Assembly: GCA_000226015.1 (NCBI GenBank)
Contig: JH154073.1
Location: forward strand, 283,396 to 320,800
Reading direction: 5' to 3'
Origin: Mnemiopsis leidyi
Taxonomy: Eukaryota; Ctenophora; Tentaculata; Lobata; Bolinopsidae
DNA length: 37,405 nt
Part shown: one piece after another, positions 13,801-24,645 of the stretch
Position numbering within the stretch: the stretch's first letter is position 1
Layout: each line of letters starts with the position of its first letter
Translations under genes and position numbers: made by a program
The notes under the pieces: generated by a model
Database searches by the model: none
What the model saw: the letters and a program-made list of their open reading frames with translations, nothing else
Told to the model about the DNA's origin: nothing

Positions 13801-16800
13801 ATGTAGTGAGATGAAATTAATGGAACCTGATTAGCGAGCATTTATTAATTCGACAATTGCTTTTAATAACGCAATGATTTGTACGCAGTAATATAACACT
13901 AGTTTTTTACTTTTATGTTGCAAGTAAAACTTACCATATATAGGGTGCTGCTGGAGGTACTTCTGAAGCGCGAAAATGTGGTTCCATCCCGGCAGAAAGA
14001 CCAGCACAGAACCGTGCTCTGGCTGTTCTCTGATCCAGTCTAGAATCTTCTCCACCAGCTCAAAGCTAAATTCTCTTTCCGACATTTTAGCCATGGCTTG
14101 TGCTGTACTGACTTTGTATTGTGTTCTGTAAGGATGAGGAGTTTAATTAGGGGATATATCAGCCATTATTAAATCATATCAACAAACAAAAACTACTCCA
14201 GTACTATTCACTGCAATGATCTGCAACAGTATCGTTCTCACTGAAATATTAGCTGCAACTACTAATGGCTTCACAGAGGTATTTGCTGTATTAATTTACG
14301 GTAGAACACTCACGTATCGCAGAGAAGATTGCAGTTCTCTTCGGTATCCCGCTGTTTACATTCCTCCGTTTCTTCATCACTGTCAACACAATAGTCGTCA
14401 CCTGTACATTAAAAATATTAAAAGATAATTTAAAGCATAGGATCAGTTGGTCCGCTTTCCCGGGTAAACCTTATGTGTAAAGCATACAGAAAACGCTGCC
14501 AGAAAGATACGGAAGGGATGAAACCCAACCGCTGAGATGGGATCTGGATCTATTACGCGACTTCTAAGTTCTCGGGTAATTGACACATTGCTGATAGCAT
14601 TATAAATTGACACTACCTGCCAATGGGTTCTTCTTGCTGTTTTTGTTCCGCTTTCTAGGTGGCGGAGGCACAAAGTCCAGCATCTCAATCGTATCCTCAA
14701 GGAAGTATCTGTCTACGGTGAAAGTTCGCTCTGGGACTTCAATAACTGGACATTTGAAGTAGTTCTTGAAAAGATCAACATCCACAGTAGCTGACATCAG
14801 AACAACCTGAAATCACTTTACTTTAGAATACATCACAGCAATATTAATTTAAGGATGTCCCGAGCTTTCGACTTACAGAAGCGCGGGAAATTCGTTCCTT
14901 CCGGCTTCCCGCGCTTTTTAATCTCTAAAAGAGGATGTCTGCTATTTGCAATTTACGATGTACGGTGAAATAAAATAAATCACCTAAGGAAGTCTACCTC
15001 TGATCTGACCAGGCAATTAAAGTCCTGTTAAGGAACCATGTGCTCCACAACTGCGTTATAAGTACACGTCGTTCTGCTATAGTGTGCCTACTTAGACAGG
15101 CGGCATTATCATGTCTTACTAACCGCGCGCCAGAAGCAGAATTTATGTGCGCGTGAGCCGCGCTAATCGGTAATTTGCGCGAGAAGCTAAAGAAATCAAT
15201 TTTGGCGCCATCCAAATTGTGTGGTTGACAGTGTAACCGGATTTCAGCCATTTATTCGTTGTGAAACGGGCATGTCCTAGCACTTTACAGTAGTTAGTGC
15301 TGTGAGTTTAACCAGCACCATGAACTACGTCATCAAAAAATCAAAGCAGATACGGGGGTCCTACCTTCAATTGTCGGTGCATCTTCAACATATCTCTTAG
15401 AATGATAAGCAAGAAGTCTGTGTTAACGTCCCTTTCGTGGATCTCATCAACAACGACGTGGGATATCCCGTGTAAACCGTTGTTTAACTTTCTCAGTAAG
15501 GTACCTGCGGGTATTTCAGGGTATCTGCACGGCACATTATAATAACCGTCATTGTGCAACAAGATGTTATAGGAATCTATAGGAGGGGGGGGCACAACTT
15601 AATAAGATAACGATTTTTGCGTCGACAATGACAAATAATTTACATAACTGATAACAAATCTGATGTCTGAACCAGTCGGATTACTGGGTGCTATTTACCA
15701 GTGGTGCAGTATAAGATGCTAGCGTAGGCTCGTGGTAGTTGAGAATCAAACCGGACACTATACCCGACACTTTCAGACACTTCCTCGTATCTCTCCCACG
15801 CTACACGCTCAGCTATACTGATAGCACTGATTCGTCGTGGCTGAGGGGGGACGGGGGTGTCACATTCTGGGGTGGTAAACTGAGATTTCTGATGTATGGA
15901 GGTAACTTCATTAATGTGGGAATAGTGAACTGGCCGGGAAATTATAAGAACATTGTATCTGAACTGTGACTGTATCGGAGTTATCAGATTCTCAAATTAC
16001 AACGTCAAATTCAAATTGTATGTCATACTTCTCCACTACATTTATATTACAGTTACTTGAGGTTTGACAATATCGCAGTTATGTCCTAATATTATTGAAA
16101 TTTTAACAGAGGGGTGAGGCATACGACATACATCATCGTCCCGTGCATGCGTTGTGCATTGTCAGTGCAACAACATTTAATCAAATCGTTCAAGGAAACG
16201 ACCGGTTACTGAACCGAAACCGTAAACCCCAAAACCGTCCGTCTTTAAAGATAAGTTAAACTAAAGTTAAACTTAAGTTAACTAAAAAATCCGAACCCAA
16301 CCACTTACTTGAGTTATGACACTATAAACTTACTTGAGTTATGACATTATAAAACGTACTTGAGTTATGAAATTATTAAACTTGCTTGAATTACGACAAT
16401 ATAAAATTCAAGTTTGAATTACGACATTATAAAACTTAAGTTTGAATTACGACATTATAAAACTTAAGTTTGAATTACGACAATATAAAACTTAAGTTTG
16501 AGTTATGGAAATATAAAACTTAAGTTTGAATTACGACAATATAAAACTTACTTAGGTTATGAAAGATTTAACTTACTTGAGTTATGACAATGTTGCAGTC
16601 TGCACCTCTACCTTCCTTGATATAACTGTCCAGAATAAACTGAGGTACTTGAGTAGATTTTCCACATCCAGTACCACCTCGTATCAGAACACAACGGTTA
16701 CGTTCTACTTGTTCTAGAACTTGTCCAGCAAAGTTGTTTACTGGTAACTGTTGTCTACCGTCTAGACGCTGTAAAAAGAGACATTAGTTTGTACAGACTG

Positions 16801-19800
16801 CTGTGAAATAGCGAGGTTTGGGCACCAGTTCGAATGATATTAAAAAGGTGTGACGCCCGATAGACTCAATAAAATCCCCCTGTACCAGGATAAAGAATGT
16901 AGGAATTCAACTTCCTTATTACATTCCGACGAAGTTATCAGGAACCTGGACAGGATCCAAGGACAATATTATATGAGGTGTTACAAGATACATTCAGAAA
17001 TGATCCAGGGTGTGAAGACCTAGATACCTGTTTAAACTCCTCGTTCTCCAACTTTCCCGCTCTCTCGTCCAACAAAGCACTGTTTATGTGTTCAGGAGTC
17101 CACATGGGACCAGCTTCCTCCACGTCGTTTGTTCTGCTTAACCAGGGATCGTAAGCTAGAGATGGCGGGGACCACTCTATAACTCTTCCTTCTGTTGGAG
17201 ATAGTGGGATTTAGAGAAATTGTTCAAGTATCAATCTAAGTTCACATGTCGAACTATGTCCAAATATCGATCTAAGTCGCAGCAATCTCTCTACAACTTG
17301 ATGATAGATTCACGCCTCAGGGTAAAACGATACAGTTCACGATAATCAAATAATCGCATATTTTCGAAAAATTTTTAAAATCCTGAAAACTCTCGGTTAT
17401 GAAGACCTTGTAAGACATAATGACATAATGTATTCATGAGATTTGACAGTGTTCTCTACTCACTGTACAAACATTGTCGACTTGATCACATTGGATTTTA
17501 AAGGAATTCAAACATATGTCAAGTCTAGGCCTCTAGAAACTTTGGCTATCTAGTAGATCACCGACCGGCTATTAGCCGGCTATAAGCCAAGCCGCTTACA
17601 CATGGTGCTTAACGGCGCCTGTTAGCCGGGGGTCTAACTAACCTAGCTAGGGTTCATCACATTTACAGTTCATACGCTGGTCGACACAGCAGTTAATGAA
17701 AATACAACACGTGTACTTGCCCCGTACTGTACGTGATCACGTCGCGTGCGTGATCAGTTACACGTGTTATACTCATTTGTAAACATCTGCATTAGCTAAA
17801 CCGTATATTGGACGTGTACATGTGAGGATAGTGTTACTTCGATAGGATGGCTGGATATCGGGGCGAACACCGCTGATTCAGAAAGAGAGGATATATAAAC
17901 TAAGTTTTTACAGATCACGTAAATAGTAAATGGAGTTTAATGAATAAGCATGGCGTTGTTGATTGTGCAAATATTTCTGAAATTATAAGCGACTTGATAG
18001 ATGAAACATTCCTGGGTACCGTTCTCACAACAAGTAACAATAAAAAATACATTAACCGAACCTGTCTCAATCTCAGTGTCCTGCTGTCCGATGTTCTGAT
18101 CGTCAGGGAGTATGAGAGGTATCGGATCTTCAATCTCCTCCGGCACCACTACAGCCTGGATGTTACACTCGTATAACAGTCCCGCTATCTTCTCCCCCAT
18201 CTCCCCGGATATGTTACACGGGGACGGCTTGATGGTGGCTTTAGTCCGTTTTGTACTCATCTGAGGGGGGGGGTTTACGGAGGTTTAATTGAGAGTTTTG
18301 TAGTTCTAGTTGTTATAGTTTATAGTCTGTAATTCAAGTTGTTATAGTTTATAGTTTGTAGTTCAAGTTGTTATAGTTTATAGTTTGTAGTTCGAATTGT
18401 TATAGTTTATAGTTTGTAGTTTGTAGTGCCCCGGCTGGCGCTGTTTGCAAATCGTTCCCTTATAAAAACAACGTGGGGTTAGTTTTGGGATGATACAAAT
18501 TGACATATGGCTTTCAGTTTCACTTAGACTCCTATGTGTGATAATATGGTCAATGTTGTGTGTTACATCATATTTCTGATTTTGATGTTGGAATATTGCC
18601 AACATCGCCTCTCGGAGTTCGGACACTGCAGTAAATAAATGGCAGTATTTACACATCGCTCATAATGATATTCTAATCTACAGAATGTGAGCGCAAGATT
18701 ATAAACATTTGAACAAGACACACATTAGTCTACTAGACATCTAACAGGGTGTTGGAAAAGAAAATGACCGACCATTCTATCTTAGTGCGGTCAACATTTT
18801 CTTAAGTCTAATTATCAGGTTAAACTAAACGATTCAAGTAACTTATACGATAAGAAGTAAACAACTACAAACCCTCATGCTAGAAATAGCATACACTTGT
18901 TGAGTTGAGTAACAATTTAAAGAAGTAAACCACTACAAACCTCCATGCTATAAATAGCATACACTTGTACAGTTGAGTAACAAGTTAAAGAAGTAAAGCA
19001 CTACAAACCTCCATGCTATAAATAGCACCACACTTGTACAGTTGAGTAACAACTTAAAGAAGTAAACCACTACAAACCTCCACGCTAGAAATAGCACCAC
19101 ACTTGTACAGTTGAGTAACAAGTTAAAGAAGTAAACCACTACAAACCTCCATGCTAGAAATAGCACCACATTGTACAGTTGAGTAACAACTTAAAGAAGT
19201 AAACCACTACAAATCTCGGTGCTAGAAATAGCACCACACTTGTACAGTTGAGTAACAACTTAAAGAAGTAAACCACTACAAACCTCCATGCTAGAAATAG
19301 CACCACACTTGTACAGTTGAGTAACAACTTAAAGAAGTAAACCACTACAAACCTCCATGCTAGAAATAGCACCACACTTGTACAGCTGAGTAACAAGGTT
19401 AAGAGCCAGCTTGTTTGTCGCTAACTTCTTGTTCTTGGCGGACTCCTGGGCGTACAGTGTCCGTCTAAAACGAGGGATGTACACTTTCATGCTGGCTGTA
19501 AAGTCCATGCAGTGTGCAGCTCCACTTGATTGTATCTAGAAGAACGGGATGTTAGCTGGGGACAGAAATCTTGTGTAATTTACAGGATATTAGGGACAGA
19601 AATCTTGTGATATTTACAGGAAATTAGAGAGGCGAACTTCTGGTATAAGTCATCATTCTTTGAATACGGCAAGTCCTGGATAATCAGAATTTTCTCCAAA
19701 GCACGATTGACGTTTACAATCGCAAATTCAATGCGGCGGTGGCTTATAATAGGATCTGCTGAGACGATATGTTTTACAGAATACATCTAGGGCGCGTGGA

Positions 19801-22800
19801 CTTACATCGATATCAGTAGGCTGGCGGTTTTTCTGGAGGAAGAGATTAAGACCGGACCTGGCGTTCTCCATAGTGTAACCTCCGTTCTCTGCTCCACTAA
19901 TCTGTTGGGGTTTAGACAGCTACAGGTTCGTTAAAAGGGAAAACAAATTCATGTGTTACAAGGAGTCTGACCCTGTTGTTCACTATGAGCGCTTCCCGGC
20001 ATTAAGTTAAAAGAGGTCGACGAAAAAAGAGGTCGACGAATCAAGGAAACAAGCCCATTTGAAGAGCGAGTCTTACCTGTTCTGCAGGACGCTTCTGTCC
20101 GAGATTCTGTTGCGGTCTCTGTTGGAACCTCTGTTGAGGAGCCTGCGAAGGAGGGAGCCCGGGAGGAGGTCCAGGGGGCACTCTACCTCCTGGTATTCTA
20201 GAAGGATGGGGTTGGAACCCCTCTCTAACCGAACCTCCGTGTTGGAATCTCTCATTCTGTGGAGGCTTGATATCTTCCTCGTAGGGTTGAGTTTCTTCCT
20301 CCTTTACTTCAGCAGTGTTGTCTAGTACTGCAGCTCCGTCATCATCCATCTCTCCGCACACCTAGATGTTACAATTTTATAGTACCCAGTTCTAACTACA
20401 GACTATATACTGATATAGTACTGATATAGTACTCATGCCGGTCAGTTACAAAAACATTGTACACAGTACAGACTAGAGACTATATAGTAACCAGTACAGA
20501 ATACAGACTAATTGGTATACACTACAAACTACACAGTTTAATGACACTAATCAGAACTAAATTAACGTTCACAACACCTGCAGATACTGAACAAGCTCAT
20601 CACAAGCTTTCTCCTCCGCAATCTCCCTGTTAGGTCCACCTCCTTGAGCTGAGTAGTCGTCATGTCCTGGCAGTGTTATCTGCGGGATTCAGAGATTATC
20701 TGCGGGTTTTAGTAGTTATATGCGGGTTTTTCATTATAGTTTATCTGAGGTTTTGATTAAATTAAAACTTAAGACTAAGATTGCGGGATTATGATCGATT
20801 TTGTGGTGAAGGGACTTGGTGTCTGGCGATGGGTTGCCACGCAAATGCATGTCAAACATTAACCCGTTAACGAAACACGAATTTACCAAATAAGGAATTT
20901 TAGTGTAAAAAGGGTAAGAGCCTAGTCATACACTCGCGAAACGCCGTGAAAGGGCAGAAACCTACAACACACGGTCTCAGGCCAAATGAGCGGTGGACCA
21001 GAAGGATTGGTCCAAACGGGGCGTACCAGTGGGTCGGGCTGAGCTATACAAACACGGGAAATGTACAGACAGAGAAGTGATTATACACAGACAATCACGA
21101 ACCGTGTGAAGTAGAACAATCCACACAAAATATATAGAGTCCACTAAGATCTAGTGTCCCCGTGAATATAGAGAAGCTAATTCACCAATTACAAACACAC
21201 ATACGTAAAATGTCAGATTAAGAACTAATCCGACAACGCTCTTAAACTGGATCAGTAAAGAACGTTTAAACAACTGCAATAGTACTGACAGACTAAGATC
21301 TAGCCCTGCCGATAATTAAAGAACGTTAGCTAGTCCTAGTGAATGACGAGAACTAGATTAACTAAGGTACGTGATCACTTATCCTGAGATTATACGAGGA
21401 GAATAAAAACACGTATCTCCAGGAACTAAGGGCGAATATTATACGATAAAAACCTTAGTAAGATAATATCCAAAATGTACAACGGTCCCTTCTGGACGAG
21501 ACCAACGATCACCAAACTAATCTTTCCAGAACAACTAAAAATGAGCAACAACGCCGCTGAGCACCGCACAAATCACGTGGTACCACGTGACGAAGTCTCG
21601 TGATAACACGCGTGTAAGAGTACGATGTTCATATGCGCCGTTGCCCGCAGCCAGCACTGATAAAATAAGAAACTACACACACAAAATAAACATCCTAATC
21701 TAAAGAGCTAAACACTAAGAAGTAACACACACTAAACTCTAATTAACCGTCTCAAAACAACACTAAACTATTAAACTAAGGAAAGATCTAGAAAATACGG
21801 CTGGCTGCCTAACCGTTATCTACATTACACTATATCCCCCGGGAAAATTTGATCGATTCGATCCACGTCTCAAGGAGGCGCGGATCAAATCGGCCAAACC
21901 CCCCTCTACGAAAAATGCTAACTAAACTAACCTAAACTAAACCCTACTCAACAATTTACCGAACCATAACATCACCATAAAAAATAAAGAAAATACAACT
22001 ATAAATATAACAATATACGTGCTGCAAGGAACAGCAAACATCACGTGGTTCTACTGGAATCACGTGCTCCCAAAAATCTGAAAATCACGTGTAACAACAA
22101 ATCAAAGCACGTGTAAAAAAATATAAAGTAATCACGTGATGTAAATTCATCACGTGGTCGTAAACACTATCACGTGTTCCCAAAATTACGTGATCACACA
22201 CAAAAAAATTCCCAATATTCCATTAAAATTGTCTTTCTTACTACCAATGATCATGTGACCTCTAAATACAAAAATAAATTGTCTTTTAAAACAAACACAC
22301 ATTTATGTACACTGTTACCAATTCTTAGAGCCATAACTTCGACTCAAGTCTGTCACTAATCTTTCGAGCCATAACTTCGACTCTACAGATTGTTGTCCGA
22401 GGGTCTTTTGCTCTGAGATGGTCCTCGTTCAGAGTTCATCCTTCCAAAGTACTTCTTGATGGTAGCACGTACATACTATAGGTCACATCACATAAAGCAA
22501 GGATGTAAAAGTAAGATGCAAGTGAAGTTGTCTGAACTTCAAGATAATCCGAGGAAAAAGTGAAAATCCAGGTCAGTCTAGTCTGAAGTTACGGTACGCA
22601 TCACATAGAACATGGATGTTATACTGAAACTTAAGTTAAGTTGTCATCAGTTAGAGTATACATCACTAAGATGTAGGATGTAGCATAACAACATACAAAC
22701 ACCACATCGCATAGAACATGGATGTTAAACTAAGACTTATGTTAAGTTGTCATCAGTTAGAGTATACATCACTAAGATGTAGGATGTAGGATGACAACAT

Positions 22801-24615
22801 ACAAACACCACATCGCATAGAACATGGATGTTAAACTAAGACTTATGTTAAGTTGTCATCAGTTAGAGTATACATCACTAAGATGTAGGATGTAGGATGA
22901 CAACATACAAACACCACATCGCATAGAACATGGATGTTAAACTAAGACTTATGTTAAGTTGTCATCAGTTAGAGTATACATCACTAAGATGTAGGATGTA
23001 GGATAACAACATGAGAAAACAGTGTACATCACTAAGACCTAGGATGCACAAGTAAGATACCCTCTTTATCGTCGATATGACTAAAACATAATACAGAGAA
23101 CCTGCATTATAGACAGGACTGCAAGACGAGCCAAAATAGTAGTACCGAAGACGGCGGCATACTGACGGTCATCTAGAGTGAACAACTCCGGCACAGGTAT
23201 AACACTCTTAACAGGTAGACCACTTTAGGCATCAGGAGTTTATCTCAACTGGAACAAATAAAAACTGTCCTGCAGCCTTCATCCTCGTTGGAAGAACTGA
23301 ATGAAATAAACACATCACGTGAATAGGTTACCTAAACAAAGTTCACATTAGAACAATACATATTAAACCATTTTAGGATAATAGGGCATTACAACAATAA
23401 TATAAATTGGGTCCTCCCGATGAAATAAGTCAGTATATTTCACCACTTCTCCCTGAATGCTCGTGAAGATAAACTCTACTATGTAAGTTGACATAATATA
23501 TACTATAAGTATATCACATCNNNNNNNNNNNNNNNNNNNNNNNNNNNNNNNNNNNNNNNNNNNNNNNNNNNNNNNNNNNNNNNNNNNNNNNNNNNNNNNN
23601 NNNNNNNNNNNNNNNNNNNNNNNNNNNNNNNNNNNNNNNNNNNNNNNNNNNNNNNNNNNNNNNNNNNNNNNNNNNNNNNNNNNNNNNNNNNNNNNNNNNN
23701 NNNNNNNNNNNNNNNNNNNNNNNNNNNNNNNNNNNNNNNNNNNNNNNNNNNNNNNNNNNNNNNNNNNNNNNNNNNNNNNNNNNNNNNNNNNNNNNNNNNN
23801 NNNNNNNNNNNNNNNNNNNNNNNNNNNNNNNNNNNNNNNNNNNNNNNNNNNNNNNNNNNNNNNNNNNNNNNNNNNNNNNNNNNNNNNNNNNNNNNNNNNN
23901 NNNNNNNNNNNNNNNNNNNNNNNNNNNNNNNNNNNNNNNNNNNNNNNNNNNNNNNNNNNNNNNNNNNNNNNNNNNNNNNNNNNNNNNNNNNNNNNNNNNN
24001 NNNNNNNNNNNNNNNNNNNNNNNNNNNNNNNNNNNNNNNNNNNNNNNNNNNNNNNNNNNNNNNNNNNNNNNNNNNNNNNNNNNNNNNNNNNNNNNNNNNN
24101 NNNNNNNNNNNNNNNNNNNNNNNNNNNNNNNNNNNNNNNNNNNNNNNNNNNNNNNNNNNNNNNNNNNNNNNNNNNNNNNNNNNNNNNNNNNNNNNNNNNN
24201 NNNNNNNNNNNNNNNNNNNNNNNNNNNNNNNNNNNNNNNNNNNNNNNNNNNNNNNNNNNNNNNNNNNNNNNNNNNNNNNNNNNNNNNNNNNNNNNNNNNN
24301 NNNNNNNNNNNNNNNNNNNNNNNNNNNNNNNNNNNNNNNNNNNNNNNGTGGAAGAAGAGAAAAAAACCGGTCGCGCTTGCCAGCGCTGTGATTCATTGCT
24401 AGATTATGTGACTTTGATAAATGCTGAAGATAAAAGAAACTAATTCATTAATTTGAAGTTTGCGTTTTATTGCCCAACAGCTGTTTGAAAGATCAAATTT
24501 AAGAAATACCAACCTGGCACTTAAAGAACTTCCCCTTCACATCAGTAAAGCGAGTGTTAGCCTTGATCTGTTTTGTGGCACAAAACTCGTCCACAAGCTG
24601 CTTGTGAGGCCGCAT
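10900..24615 (-). CDS. DHX9: ATP-dependent RNA helicase A (DHX9/MLE), 20 exons
   Basis: DEAH-box helicase unwinding RNA and RNA:DNA hybrids in the nucleus (DHX9, fly MLE). Exons on the minus strand: 24615-24514, 20679-20578, 20361-20077, 19901-19806, 19535-19353, 18260-18062, 17191-17028, 16768-16577, 15840-15699, 15504-15365, 14806-14617, 14401-14314, 14125-13935, 13793-13306, 13149-12971, 12522-12400, 12257-12042, 11928-11695, 11521-11330, 11170-10900. All phases agree, giving 1258 residues (human about 1270). In order: dsRBD1 (about 4-68, split by the giant first intron); Pro-rich linker; dsRBD2 (about 164-256); Walker [10 protein letters not shown] 408-416; DEIH 508-511; SAT 540-542; TNIAETS and QRAGRAGR (motifs V and VI); HA2 and OB-fold (HKSSVNC); and an RGG tail from about 1169. 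The start [11 protein letters not shown] directly precedes dsRBD1. The exon 18 donor (GTTTTC) is weak but required by frame. Confidence 0.96.
14879..14916. other. Perfect 11-bp stem hairpin in a DHX9 intron
   Basis: AAGCGCGGGAA is followed 16 bases later by its exact complement TTCCCGCGCTT and then a T run. It sits in the intron between DHX9 exons 10 and 11. AGGATGTC occurs on both sides, near 14852 and 14933, which could be a target duplication of a tiny inserted element. There is no known RNA family match. Confidence 0.6.
16303..16590. repeat. About 27-bp tandem array built from DHX9 exon 8 donor
   Basis: Ten or so degenerate units of 26-29 bases fill the first part of the intron after exon 8. 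Read on the minus strand, the exon ends TGTCATAACTCAA and the intron starts GTAAGT. The most distant unit (16303-16321) repeats TGTCATAACTCAAGTAAGT exactly, so exon edge and donor were copied together. Middle units drift to forms like TCGTAATTCAAACTTAAGTT. Confidence 0.9.
18297..18427. repeat. 33-bp tandem array in DHX9 intron 5
   Basis: Four units of the form TTGTTATAGTTTATAGTTTG plus GTAGTTCAAG lie about 40 bases from the acceptor of exon 6. Unlike the neighbouring array, I see no exon sequence in the unit. Confidence 0.85.
18850..19396. repeat. 69-bp tandem array carrying copies of DHX9 exon 5 end and donor
   Basis: About eight units with a period of 69 bases (one of 68) run from the intron into the end of exon 5. 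On the minus strand each unit holds the last codons of the exon ([12 protein letters not shown]) followed by the same donor, GTTTGTAGTGG. The copy next to the exon body is the functional one: its frame joins [11 protein letters not shown] of dsRBD2 to exon 6. Each unit has TAA in the exon reading frame about eight codons after its donor, so splicing from a distal copy would truncate the protein. Repetitive frames on the minus strand here are a by-product of the 69-base period. Confidence 0.95.
19556..19626. repeat. 34-bp tandem duplication upstream of exon 5
   Basis: GGGACAGAAATCTTGTG with the following TTTACAGGA occurs twice, 34-35 bases apart, in the intron between DHX9 exons 4 and 5. It does not include a splice site in use. 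Confidence 0.75.
20676..20755. repeat. 20-bp tandem units overlapping DHX9 exon 2 acceptor
   Basis: TTATCTGCGGG, TTATCTGCGGG and TTATATGCGGG start at 20676, 20696 and 20716, and a weaker TTATCTGAGG at 20741. On the minus strand the unit is CCCGCAG followed by ATAA, which is exactly the 3' splice site and first bases of exon 2. Using the upstream copy would add 20 bases and shift the frame. Confidence 0.8.
20880..21900 (-). mobile_element. Possible LTR retrotransposon end (LTR plus polypurine tract)
   Basis: On the minus strand a short frame ([19 protein letters not shown], then stop) runs into a polypurine-like CCCGGGGGATATAG at about 21843-21830. It is followed at once by TGTAATG, which could be the start of an LTR extending toward 20.9 kb. 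This is the usual order at the 3' end of a Gypsy-like element. I cannot define the far LTR end or a target duplication, so this is an inference from one junction. Confidence 0.25.
21573..21590. promoter_or_regulatory. 18-bp perfect palindrome with two CACGTG boxes
   Basis: TCACGTGGTACCACGTGA reads the same on both strands and contains two E-boxes ten bases apart, in DHX9 intron 1. A bHLH dimer site is possible; function is not shown. Confidence 0.55.
22042..22193. promoter_or_regulatory. Cluster of seven CACGTG E-boxes in DHX9 intron 1
   Basis: Exact CACGTG starts at 22042, 22061, 22086, 22108, 22133, 22151 and 22171, with TACGTG at 22188. Spacing is 18-25 bases and most are preceded by AT. 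The sequence between boxes is not clearly repeated, so this is either a bHLH-factor enhancer (Myc/Max, USF or CLOCK type sites) or a very diverged minisatellite. Confidence 0.55.
22328..22394. repeat. Short direct repeat
   Basis: GAGCCATAACTTCGACTC occurs twice, at about 22328 and 22376, 48 bases apart. No function is apparent. Confidence 0.7.
22590..23012. repeat. 106-bp tandem array in DHX9 intron 1
   Basis: CATGGATGTT starts at 22611, 22717, 22823 and 22929, an exact 106-base period. The second to fourth units are almost identical, so the array is young. The first unit is diverged. No splice junction lies nearby. Confidence 0.93.
23521..24347. other. Assembly gap (N run)
   Basis: 827 undetermined bases inside DHX9 intron 1. 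The open frame running through it is meaningless. The flanking tandem arrays suggest the gap is repetitive. Confidence 1.
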
Positions 24616-24645
24616 TTCCTCTCGTCCTACATTGTTAGCGTAATG
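24616..24645 (-). promoter_or_regulatory. Acceptor-like AG before DHX9 ATG
   Basis: On the minus strand GCTAACAATGTAG ends 11 bases upstream of the DHX9 start codon. This resembles a branch point plus 3' splice site, though the spacing is tight. It fits a 5'-UTR intron or a spliced-leader acceptor. Confidence 0.3.

Noticed and set aside
18948-19396. Repetitive minus-strand frames ([15 protein letters not shown]... repeats) as a repeat protein
   Set aside because: They exist because the array period is 69 bases. The true coding use of this sequence is another frame, the end of DHX9 exon 5.
18850-19396. CRISPR-like direct repeats
   Set aside because: Units are contiguous with no unique spacers, and this is animal DNA; the same applies to the 22-, 27-, 31- and 106-bp arrays.
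23503-24396. 297-residue frame
   Set aside because: It spans the N gap and has no real sequence.
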